Of a stretch of 8,447 nt of DNA, positions 1 through 6,424 are shown piece by piece (within the stretch, counting starts at the first letter, position 1; each line of letters begins with the position of its first letter). The stretch is taken from the NCBI GenBank assembly GCA_036000545.1, contig DASYVD010000136.1, forward strand, positions 1 to 8,447. Direction: 5' to 3'. Source of the DNA: DASYVD01 sp036000545 (GTDB lineage: Bacteria; Actinomycetota; UBA4738; CALAEC01). The notes under the pieces are model-generated. The model saw only the letters and a list, made by a program, of their open reading frames with translations. It did not search any database and was not told the DNA's origin. The position numbers and the translations under genes were made by a program.

Positions 1-28
1 AGTGGAGGTTCGACTCCTCCCCCCGGAG
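1..28 (+). tRNA. 3' end of a tRNA (partial; Gln or Asn likely)
   Basis: The first bases form a T-arm: stem GGAGG (4-8), loop TTCGACT (9-15, matching the invariant TTCRANY pattern) and stem CCTCC (16-20). They are followed by a 7-nt acceptor 3' strand CCCCGGA (21-27) and a discriminator G at 28. The next bases are CG, so CCA is not encoded. The matching acceptor 5' strand would be TCCGGGG, outside the window along with the anticodon, so the isotype cannot be read. G at the discriminator and a T-start acceptor fit tRNA-Gln or tRNA-Asn. A tRNA-Gln near glmU-prs is, from memory, common in actinobacteria, which tilts the guess to Gln. The tRNA is convergent with the peptidase gene, 23 nt away. Confidence 0.82.
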
Positions 29-51
29 CGACGGTCGCGGCAGCCCGAAGA

Positions 52-1242
52 TCAGGCCTTCGCGGGGAACCGCATGAACTCGAAGTGCATGGCGTCCGGC
101 ACCAGCCACCGCCCGCCCCAGGTGAACCCCCAGCGCTCGAACACCTCGACCACCCGCCGATCCATCCGCGGCTCCGCGCCGTAGGGGTTCTGGGCCACGT
201 TGAGGTCCAGAGCGACCCCCCAGGCGTGGTGCGAGATTCCCGCCGCCGGGCTTCGGTTGAGGAACCGCGGCGAGTAGCACCCCCCGTACTGCGCCGGATC
301 GACCAACCCCGCCAGGCTCCGGTCGACCAGCTCCTGGAGCGCCTGCCGCAGCATGGGGATGATTCGCCGGTGACACCGAACGGTCCCCAGCCTGGGCACG
401 CGAGCCGTCCGGATATTCTGAGCCACCCACCGCCCATCGACCCGTAGGAAGCCTCCGGCGATCGGCTCCGCCGCGAACTCCCCGAAGAGCTCCTTGAGGG
501 CCACGGGCGGAAGCACGGCGTCTCCATGACGGAAGACCGGGGTCTCCCCGGGAGCCCGTACCCTCAAGCGAACTCCAGGCGGAAGGGCCTTGCGCAGTCC
601 GGCCTCCACTCGTCGACGTGAAACGGACGTCCGCGGCGCGACCAGGAGATACCGGGGGCGGACGATCCCCAGACGTGTACCCATCGACCGGGATACCAGG
701 ACCTCGTGAGCCCCGATGAGCTCGTCCTCCAGGATCCCCTTCACTCGAAGCGTTGTCCCGCCGAACGTCAGTGTCCCCCCCGGGCCCCCCCCGCGGAGCT
801 CGGCCCCGGTCCGTCCGAGGAGGGCGCCCCCATCGGCCAGTCCGGCCAGGGCGGAACGATCGGCCGGAGGCAGGAAGGCCCGGTACTCGGCCACGTCTAC
901 TGCGGCGACCTCCACGGGCACGGCCAGTCCCGGTGACGGTTCCCTCTCTGGGCGGGTTGCCCCTCGCCATCCGGTGAGCCACGCGAAGCCGCTGTACACC
1001 TCGACGGCCCGGCGCACCGAGGGAAGGGCCCGAACCTTGGCGGCGTAGCCCGGGGGTAGCCCGCTGGGGCTCCACGCGAGCAGCGTCCGTATCGGGGCGT
1101 CGCCCACCACCCTCGGCGGCGGCGAGGTCGTTCGAGGGACCGGATCGATCGGGACACCCGGAAGCGGGATCGCCAGCATGAGGGCAGCGCCGGTGACAGC
1201 CCCGGCGACTGCCGCGGCGATCGTTGCGCCCGTTCGTCTCAT
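52..1242 (-). CDS. Membrane-anchored MacB-like domain / M15 D-Ala-D-Ala carboxypeptidase-like fusion
   Basis: A 396-aa protein. Residues 1-30 are a short Arg-Arg N-terminus and a hydrophobic Ala/Gly-rich segment, which act as a signal anchor or uncleaved signal. Residues about 65-235 resemble the extracytoplasmic core domain of MacB/FtsX-type permeases (pattern GGALLGRTGAEL, then TLTFGGTTLRVKGILED, then VLVSRSMGTRLG), but without the permease membrane helices. Residues about 250-392 are a zinc peptidase of family M15 (VanY/D-Ala-D-Ala carboxypeptidase type). The motif SHHAWGVALD gives zinc ligands H339 and D346, and PDAMHFEF gives the third ligand H386 with likely catalytic D383. C290 and C322 flank the active-site approach and could form a disulfide. 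It should cleave peptidoglycan stem peptides outside the membrane. The start ATG overlaps the anti-sigma stop (ATGA, 4 nt), with GGAG 7 nt upstream, so translational coupling is likely. The reading frame stays open far 5' inside the anti-sigma gene, but that part is a shadow. The M15 call is firm; the MacB-like call is by pattern only. Confidence 0.88.
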   Translation of the reverse strand: MRRTGATIAAAVAGAVTGAALMLAIPLPGVPIDPVPRTTSPPPRVVGDAPIRTLLAWSPSGLPPGYAAKVRALPSVRRAVEVYSGFAWLTGWRGATRPEREPSPGLAVPVEVAAVDVAEYRAFLPPADRSALAGLADGGALLGRTGAELRGGGPGGTLTFGGTTLRVKGILEDELIGAHEVLVSRSMGTRLGIVRPRYLLVAPRTSVSRRRVEAGLRKALPPGVRLRVRAPGETPVFRHGDAVLPPVALKELFGEFAAEPIAGGFLRVDGRWVAQNIRTARVPRLGTVRCHRRIIPMLRQALQELVDRSLAGLVDPAQYGGCYSPRFLNRSPAAGISHHAWGVALDLNVAQNPYGAEPRMDRRVVEVFERWGFTWGGRWLVPDAMHFEFMRFPAKA

Positions 1243-3176
1243 CCCGCCGGCTCCAGGGATGCGGCCACCTGCAGGAGCCCGGCGAGATCCAGCGCCGTCC
1301 CGCCTAGCGAGTAGTAGATGCCGCGCTCGACCCATTCGAGCTCGCCCCGCACCGGGGAGTACCGGCCGATGGTTCCCCGCACCTCCACCGCCAGCACGTC
1401 GGGGTCCATGGGAGGGGGCAGCGGGGTTCTCGGGGCCTGGTGGAGCCGGATCCCCATCCCATCGAGCTCCGTTCCCGGCCGTCGGAAGTACACGGTGACC
1501 GACGTGCGCCCGCCCTCTCGGGAGAGCTGGGCAACCCACGGCCGGAAGCCCGCCGGAAGCCTCCGAGGCAGGAGGAGGTAGGGCGCTTCGAGGGCGGCCT
1601 GCCCCAGAGAAACCTGCTCCCTGATCACGCCGCCGGGCCATCTCCTCACCAGCCAGGCACGCGGCACCGGCTCGCCCCGCACGGGAAGGGAGCCGGCCAC
1701 GCGAAGGAGCTCGTCCTGGGGGAGGTTCGATTCCAGGTACATGTCGAGCCCCACTGCATGGATCGAGATCCGCCGGCCGAGCGAGGAGGTGGCCGGCTCG
1801 TAGTAGGCGACACCCTTGCCGGGCAGGCGCACCGGGGCGGCGAGCGGGCCGATGTTCCCGAAGAGTTGCGACCGCCGCCACTCCCGCGTCTGAAGGATCT
1901 TCAGCCACGTGAGCCCCTTCGTGTAGGACACGAGGACCTCGTCTCGGGGACGGCCGCCAAGGGCAAAGGTCCCCGCGCGGTACGGACGGAGCCCGGAGAG
2001 GTCGGTGGGAAGCGCGAGGGCGGTCCGGGTCAGGGGAGCGTACGGCACGTCCCGGAATCCCTGATCGATGGCGCTCGCCTTCGTTTCGGCGCGGGGGGTC
2101 CAGCCCGTGGGGATGGACTCCTCGAAGCTCAGGGCCTCGGCCGTGAACACGGGAGCACCCCGCCGCTCGGGCGGAAGTCCGTTTCGAATGGCCCACAGGC
2201 GGCGCTCCGGTGCGCTCGACGGCCACACCTCGTACGCGAGGGGGAACCACGTCTCGGCGTCGAGAGAGACCCGAACCAGGTCGAGCGGGTAGAAGGGCCG
2301 CCACGACCCGGTCGCCTGCAGGTAGGCGAACAGCGGCGTGGCGTCGCGGTACGGGAGCTCGATCACCACGACGGCTTGTCCCAGGATCTCCCCTTCGCCC
2401 GCCACGCGGACGCGGTCACTACCGGCGAGCGTCCGGACCGGGACCACCACGTCGGTCGGAAGAGGCGTGTCGTTGTCGAACGGCTCCCGCCCGCTCACCG
2501 AGCGCCGCTCTCGTCCTTCCAAGGGACAGGCGGGGAGCGCCTCCCTCGGGCATGTCACGGGCCCCTCGACGAGCCACCGCTCGCGGTCCATCGCCAGGAG
2601 GATGTCGTTTCGCGGCCACGGGCCCGCCGGGTAGAGGGTCTCGTCCCGGACCTCGGCTCGGAACTCCTCCGGAGCCCTGAACGTCACCGAGGCGGTGAAG
2701 CGTCGAAAGGACACCACCGAATGGAAGTTCCGCTCCTCGATCCGGAAGGTGGCCCGGTACGCGGTGACCTCCCGCGACGCTTGGGCCACCCGCCCGGGGA
2801 TCTCGGAGGCCAGGGCGGGAGAGGGCCCCCGCCGGAGGAGTGGGAGCCCCCCCAGGAGGAGCGCGGCGACCACGGCCCCGGCCACGAACGCCACCGCATA
2901 CCGGCCCCAGGCCGGGCTCGGCCTCGGCAGGGTGATGACCGCCCCGCGGCGGGGGGCTCGCTGCCGACGGACCTGGGCCATGATGGCGGGGACCAGGTCG
3001 GGGACCGGCCCAGCGGGCTGCACCCGGGCCAGCTCGTGGATCCTGAGGATCTGCGCCTGGAACGCCCGGCACCGGGAGCATCCTTCGAGATGCTCGGCGA
3101 GGGACCGCTCGACGCGGCGGTCCGCCTGGCCGTCCAGGGTCGCGGAGAGCTCCCGCTCGGCGACCTCACACCTCAT
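1239..3176 (-). CDS. Zinc-finger anti-sigma factor with large extracytoplasmic LolA/MucB-like and duplicated DUF4367-like sensor region
   Basis: A 645-aa single-pass membrane protein. Residues 1-40 are a zf-HC2/ZAS domain: C3 and the H29-x3-C33-x2-C36 zinc motif, which binds the ECF sigma factor in the cytoplasm. Residues 93-114 form one membrane helix. Residues about 120-345 outside resemble the LolA/MucB(RseB) fold family (a long beta-rich stretch beginning ASEIPGRVAQASREVTAYRA), with C209 and C217 as a possible disulfide. Two DUF4367-like modules follow, about 365-497 and 532-642. They end in matching signatures (LDMYLESNLPQDELLRVAGSL and GIYYSLGG...LLQVAASL). Most zinc anti-sigma factors are far shorter, roughly 80-300 aa, so the extracytoplasmic part is unusual. 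The ATG lies inside the end of the sigma gene (11-nt overlap) with GGGAGGA about 5 nt upstream, and the 3' end overlaps the peptidase start, so the three genes form one operon. The anti-sigma role is inferred from the motif and context. Assignment of the outer domains is by pattern and less certain. Confidence 0.87.
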   Translation of the reverse strand: MRCEVAERELSATLDGQADRRVERSLAEHLEGCSRCRAFQAQILRIHELARVQPAGPVPDLVPAIMAQVRRQRAPRRGAVITLPRPSPAWGRYAVAFVAGAVVAALLLGGLPLLRRGPSPALASEIPGRVAQASREVTAYRATFRIEERNFHSVVSFRRFTASVTFRAPEEFRAEVRDETLYPAGPWPRNDILLAMDRERWLVEGPVTCPREALPACPLEGRERRSVSGREPFDNDTPLPTDVVVPVRTLAGSDRVRVAGEGEILGQAVVVIELPYRDATPLFAYLQATGSWRPFYPLDLVRVSLDAETWFPLAYEVWPSSAPERRLWAIRNGLPPERRGAPVFTAEALSFEESIPTGWTPRAETKASAIDQGFRDVPYAPLTRTALALPTDLSGLRPYRAGTFALGGRPRDEVLVSYTKGLTWLKILQTREWRRSQLFGNIGPLAAPVRLPGKGVAYYEPATSSLGRRISIHAVGLDMYLESNLPQDELLRVAGSLPVRGEPVPRAWLVRRWPGGVIREQVSLGQAALEAPYLLLPRRLPAGFRPWVAQLSREGGRTSVTVYFRRPGTELDGMGIRLHQAPRTPLPPPMDPDVLAVEVRGTIGRYSPVRGELEWVERGIYYSLGGTALDLAGLLQVAASLEPAG

Positions 3177-3696
3177 CGGCGTCCTCCCTGCCCTCGAGCG
3201 ATTGGATCAACAGGCGCCGGGTGCGATGCATCCGGCTCTTGAGAGTGCCCTGGAACACGCCGAGCACCTCCGCGGCCTCTCGGTAGGACAGTCCGAACAC
3301 CTCGATGAGCACGAAGCCTTCCCGGAGCTCCTGGGGAAGGCCGTCCAGGGCGGAGGTCAGCGCCGCCCGAAGCGATGGGTCCGCCTGCTCCCGTTCTTCG
3401 GCGACACGCTCGGCGAGCCGCCGCTGCCGCTCCCGGCGGCGGATGGCGTCGACCGCGCAGTTCCTGGCGATGCGGTAGAGCCACGTCGAGAACCGGGACT
3501 GGCCCCGGAATCGTCCCAGGCTCTTGTATGCGTGCAGGAACGCCTCCTGGGTGACGTCCTCGGCGGTTTGCCGGTCGCGGACGAGGTGGAGCGCCAGCCG
3601 GTATACGTCGGCCTGGTGGGCCCGGACGAGCTCTTCGAACGCCGCGGCGTCGCCGCCGCGAGCCCGGCGGATGGTCTCCGGCTCGGGCTCTCGCAC
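3166..3696 (-). CDS. ECF-family RNA polymerase sigma factor
   Basis: A 176-aa sigma-70 family protein of the extracytoplasmic-function type. Region 2 covers residues about 20-90. It includes region 2.2 DVTQEAFL (47-54) and the region 2.3/2.4 stretch SRFSTWLYRIARN, which melts and reads the -10 element. A short linker leads to region 4 (about 117-166), with the helix-turn-helix LSYREAAEVLGVFQGTLKSR that reads the -35. Regions 1.1 and 3 are absent, as in all ECF factors. The start is GTG at 3696, chosen because a strong Shine-Dalgarno GGGAGGAG sits 7 nt upstream and the protein then begins at the usual family position. The stop overlaps the anti-sigma start by 11 nt, so the pair is probably made in a fixed ratio. 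It is likely held at the membrane by the anti-sigma and drives its own operon (see the promoter at 3812-3840). The ECF subgroup was not determined. Confidence 0.95.
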   Translation of the reverse strand: MREPEPETIRRARGGDAAAFEELVRAHQADVYRLALHLVRDRQTAEDVTQEAFLHAYKSLGRFRGQSRFSTWLYRIARNCAVDAIRRRERQRRLAERVAEEREQADPSLRAALTSALDGLPQELREGFVLIEVFGLSYREAAEVLGVFQGTLKSRMHRTRRLLIQSLEGREDADEV

Positions 3697-3811
3697 CGGC
3701 GGCTCTCCTCCCGGGTCCAGTGGCCTGCCGGGACAACTCTAGCCCCGCCACCGGCGGATATGAGCAACGAGGCGTGCCAACACCAAGGGTCCTTCCATCG
3801 GATCCGTGCGA

Positions 3812-3840
3812 TCAGACGCTGCCAGAAGGCCCCCGGTTCA
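3812..3840 (-). promoter_or_regulatory. Candidate ECF-type promoter of the sigma/anti-sigma/peptidase operon
   Basis: On the minus strand TGAACC (3840-3835) is followed by a 16-nt spacer and CGTCTGA (3818-3812). The AAC-containing -35 with CGTC/TCTGA at -10 and 16-nt spacing is the general form of ECF promoters, for example SigM and RpoE types. The TGA of the -35 is also the stop codon of the upstream lipoprotein gene. Transcription would start near 3805, giving a leader of roughly 110 nt before the GTG at 3696. Positive autoregulation is inferred; no second copy of the motif was found at a useful place in the window. Confidence 0.42.
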
Positions 3841-4857
3841 CTGAGTCGGCCCGGCCCACACGCCGTGGGGGCCCTCGCCGACCGGGATACGCCCGACCCG
3901 TCGCAGGCGCACCGTGTCGAAGATCAGGAGCGCTCCGCGATTGTGGTCCGCGACGACCGCCCGCGTCCCTCCTAAGGTCATGGCGACGTGGTGGGGCGCT
4001 CCCTTCAGGGCGAATGAGGCCAGCAACTCGAAGTTCTTGGTGTCGACGACGAAGAGACGCCGAGCTTCATGATCGGTGATCCAGACCTGCGAACCGTCTG
4101 GCCGAAACGCTAAGTGATGGGCTTCGAGGCCAAGCCGCAGCGTTCGCAGCAGCCTTCCTCGTGCCGAGAAGACGTGCACCTCGCCATCCCAACCCGTAAC
4201 CCAGAGGCGTCCTCTCCAGGGGCCGAACAGCAAGTCGTGGGGACTCTCTCCGGTTGGGATGTACCGGGGTTCCCTACCCCCGCCGGGCTCTACCGCCGCC
4301 AGTTCGTCGTTCTCATTCAGCGAGGCCCACACGGTGGTGGTGCGGTTCGATGGTGCGAGGTCGTGGGGTTCGGCCAGCAGGCGGATGGTCCGAGCGATAC
4401 GCCCCTTGGTGGAAACGACTTGGATCGCGGAAGCCCCCTCGTTTGCCACGACCACGAAAGCCCCCCACGGCTTGACGTCGTGAGGCCTCCCCCCCAGCTC
4501 GACCTCTCGGACCCGGCCCTTCCGGATGAGGGCGACGCGCCGGACATCGGGGAGTGCTGCAGCGACAGTCCCATCGTGGGCCACCGTGATGTTGTGGGGG
4601 CTACCTGAAACCCGGAAGCGCCTGATCACCGTCCCGGCGCGGATGTCGACGGCCACCACGCGCTGCTCATCTTCCAAGGAGACCCACACGATGTGGCGTT
4701 TAGGTCGTCCCGGAGCAGGAGTTTCCGCCTCCGCCGGAGGCGAAGGTGGAGAGGTATCAGGGGTCGCCGCCCGACTGACGGTCGGCCGCGGAGCCCGCGA
4801 TTCCGTACACGCCACGCTCACCAGGACCAGCGCAATGACCGTGGCGAACCTCTTCAT
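3838..4857 (-). CDS. Beta-propeller (YVTN/NHL-type) lipoprotein
   Basis: A 339-aa predicted lipoprotein. A basic, hydrophobic N-terminus ends in a lipobox SVAC, with lipidated C17. A Pro/Ala/Ser-rich linker follows (about 18-52), then a seven-bladed beta-propeller (about 53-339). Each blade carries a Pro-His (once Ala-His) motif at nearly the same place: H88, H126, H165, H207, H247, H289 and H331, spaced 38-42 residues. This agrees with the YVTN/LVIVD and virginiamycin-B-lyase-like propellers, whose blades often carry PHG/PHD. No enzymatic residues could be assigned; it may bind a ligand or cell-wall partner outside the membrane. The start is uncertain. ATG 4857 has no good Shine-Dalgarno, while the in-frame GTG at 4893, with AAGGG 6 nt upstream, would add 12 Arg-rich residues and still leave a valid signal peptide. 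The gene is divergent from glmU and codirectional with the sigma operon, 141 nt away. Confidence 0.82.
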   Translation of the reverse strand: MKRFATVIALVLVSVACTESRAPRPTVSRAATPDTSPPSPPAEAETPAPGRPKRHIVWVSLEDEQRVVAVDIRAGTVIRRFRVSGSPHNITVAHDGTVAAALPDVRRVALIRKGRVREVELGGRPHDVKPWGAFVVVANEGASAIQVVSTKGRIARTIRLLAEPHDLAPSNRTTTVWASLNENDELAAVEPGGGREPRYIPTGESPHDLLFGPWRGRLWVTGWDGEVHVFSARGRLLRTLRLGLEAHHLAFRPDGSQVWITDHEARRLFVVDTKNFELLASFALKGAPHHVAMTLGGTRAVVADHNRGALLIFDTVRLRRVGRIPVGEGPHGVWAGPTQ

Positions 4858-4902
4858 CGAAATTCGGACGCTTCGCCGCCTCACGCGGTTCACAGGTGAC
4901 CC

Positions 4903-4931
4903 TTGCGCCCGTACTCCCCGACGGGTACAAA
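4903..4931 (+). promoter_or_regulatory. Weak candidate sigma-70-type promoter for glmU-prs
   Basis: TTGCGC (4903-4908), a 17-nt spacer and TACAAA (4926-4931) give 3/6 and 4/6 matches to the -35 and -10 consensus. The start point would be near 4938, a short leader before the TTG at 4961. An imperfect inverted repeat, GTAC...GTAC (4911-4928), lies between the two boxes. This is the only space for a promoter between the divergent lipoprotein and glmU genes, which supports it more than the sequence match does. Confidence 0.3.
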
Positions 4932-4949
4932 GTGGGCGCCCGCTGTATC

Positions 4950-4953
4950 GAGG
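4950..4953 (+). promoter_or_regulatory. Ribosome binding site that fixes the TTG start of glmU
   Basis: GAGG lies 7 nt upstream of TTG 4961. The open frame runs much further 5', and the first ATG in the conserved region (5000) falls inside the first beta-strand of the nucleotide-binding fold (LAAVVMAAG), so it cannot be the start. The TTG gives the family's normal short N-terminus. Confidence 0.65.
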
Positions 4954-4960
4954 ATCGATC

Positions 4961-6379
4961 TTGGCACGGAAACCTTCCCGAGGTCTGGCCGCGGTCGTCA
5001 TGGCCGCCGGCAAGGGCAAACGACTGAAGTCACGGCTGCCCAAGGTCCTCCACCCGGTCTGCGGCCGCCCCACCCTGTGGCACGTCCTCCGAGCCGTCAC
5101 GGCGGTGCGCCCGGAACGAGTGATCCTGGTGGTGGCGCACGAGTCCGACCAGGTCCACGAGGCCGTCCGCGCCTGGGGCCTCGAGCTTCCCGTCCGCTTC
5201 GTCGACCAGGGAGACCCGCTCGGGACCGGCCACGCCGTGATGGTCGCCGAGAGCGCCGTGGGCCGCATCGAGGACGTCCTGGTGGTGAGCGCAGACGAGC
5301 CCCTGGTCACCGGGGAGCAGCTCCGTGACCTCGTGGCCATCCACCGGCGGAACAAGGCCTCGGCGACCGTGCAGACGACCCTGGCCCCGGGCGTCAGGGG
5401 ACTGGGTCACGTGGTGCGTGACGGAGACGCCTTCGAGAAGATCGCCGAGGCCCCCCGGGCCACCGAGCACGCCGCGGCCATCCCCGAGGTGGCCACGGGC
5501 ATGTATGTGTTCCGACGGGATGACCTGTTCAAGGCCCTTCCGCTGCTGTCTCGGGACAACCGGCAGCACGAGTACTACCTTGTGGACGCGCTTGGCATCC
5601 TCCGAGAGAAGGGCGAGCGGATCGTGGTCCAGCAGGTCGACAACGGAGGCTCGGTGGGGACGAACTCACGGGCCGAGCTGGCCGCGGCGGCCGCGGTGAT
5701 GCGCCGACGGGTCAATGAGGAGCTGATGGACCGCGGTGTCACCCTGGTCGATCCGGATCGAACCTACGTCGACGCGTCGGTCACCGTGGGCCCGGACACG
5801 GTCATCCACCCGCTCACGTTCCTGGAGGGCGACACCACCATCGGCCGTGACTGCGTGATCGGCCCGTCGACTCGGATCGTGGACTCGACCATCGGGGACG
5901 CGGTCGAGATCCAGTTCTCCGTGGTCCGGGAGTCGACCATCGGGTCCAGGGTCACCGTGGGCCCGTATGCGCACCTGCGCCCAGGAACGGAGATGGGCGA
6001 GGGGGCCAAGGCGGGGACGTTCGTCGAGATCAAGAAGTCCACCGTGGGCCGGGGAAGCAAGGTGCCTCACCTCGCCTACGTGGGTGACGCGGAGATCGGG
6101 AAGGACGCGAACATCGGCGCCGGGACCATCACCTGCAACTACGACGGTTTTGAGAAACACAGAACGGTGATCGGGGACGGAGCGTTCATCGGTTCCGATA
6201 CGATGTTGGTTGCACCGGTGAAGATCGGGAAGGAAGCGGTCACCGGAGCGGGGTCGGCCATCACCAAGGATGTGCCGCCCGGCGCGCTCGCGATCGAACG
6301 GAGCGAGCAGAAGATCGTCGAGGGCTACGCCAAGCGACGGAGGAAGCGCGCGAGGGATAAGCGAACCAAGGGGCACTGA
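4961..6379 (+). CDS. glmU: Bifunctional GlcNAc-1-P uridyltransferase / GlcN-1-P acetyltransferase
   Basis: A 472-aa cytoplasmic enzyme making UDP-GlcNAc for peptidoglycan: acetylation of glucosamine-1-phosphate by acetyl-CoA, then uridylyl transfer from UTP. Residues 1-240 are the uridyltransferase domain: LAAVVMAAGKGKR (9-21), catalytic K28 in LPKVLHP, QGDPLGTGHA (83-92), metal-binding D112 in SADEPL, and N235 in GTNSR (E. coli N227). Residues about 262-455 are the left-handed beta-helix of hexapeptide repeats with acetyltransferase residues R340, K358, H370 and Y373, and AGTITCNYDG. It ends in a basic tail rich in Lys and Arg. Length is normal for the family. One oddity: A178 stands in EVATGMYVF where E. 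coli N169 (usual EVN or EIN) contacts UDP-GlcNAc. The TTG start is set by GAGG 7 nt upstream. prs follows after 45 nt, the usual actinobacterial order, so they are probably cotranscribed. Confidence 0.97.
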   Translation: MARKPSRGLAAVVMAAGKGKRLKSRLPKVLHPVCGRPTLWHVLRAVTAVRPERVILVVAHESDQVHEAVRAWGLELPVRFVDQGDPLGTGHAVMVAESAVGRIEDVLVVSADEPLVTGEQLRDLVAIHRRNKASATVQTTLAPGVRGLGHVVRDGDAFEKIAEAPRATEHAAAIPEVATGMYVFRRDDLFKALPLLSRDNRQHEYYLVDALGILREKGERIVVQQVDNGGSVGTNSRAELAAAAAVMRRRVNEELMDRGVTLVDPDRTYVDASVTVGPDTVIHPLTFLEGDTTIGRDCVIGPSTRIVDSTIGDAVEIQFSVVRESTIGSRVTVGPYAHLRPGTEMGEGAKAGTFVEIKKSTVGRGSKVPHLAYVGDAEIGKDANIGAGTITCNYDGFEKHRTVIGDGAFIGSDTMLVAPVKIGKEAVTGAGSAITKDVPPGALAIERSEQKIVEGYAKRRRKRARDKRTKGH

Positions 6380-6424
6380 GAAGAGCCGGAAGAGCGAAAC
6401 GAGCAGGAAGAACAGGGGGAGGTC

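Noticed and set aside
1243..2304. 5' extension of the peptidase frame
   Set aside because: The frame is open but lies fully inside the anti-sigma gene and encodes Arg/Pro-rich nonsense. The ATGA overlap with GGAG upstream marks the real start at 1242.
1440..3242. A 600-residue open frame on the + strand
   Set aside because: It is antisense to the anti-sigma gene, has low-complexity Arg/Gly/Pro-rich composition and no recognisable domain. Long spurious frames are expected at this GC content.
2695..3975. A 426-residue open frame on the + strand
   Set aside because: It is antisense to the sigma factor and anti-sigma N-terminus and has no domain.
5000..5002. ATG as the glmU start
   Set aside because: It would delete LAAVV, the first beta-strand of the nucleotide-binding fold.
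4858..5355. 5' extension of the lipoprotein frame into glmU
   Set aside because: A signal peptide with lipobox begins at 4857 (or at the latest GTG 4893). The further extension is antisense to glmU.
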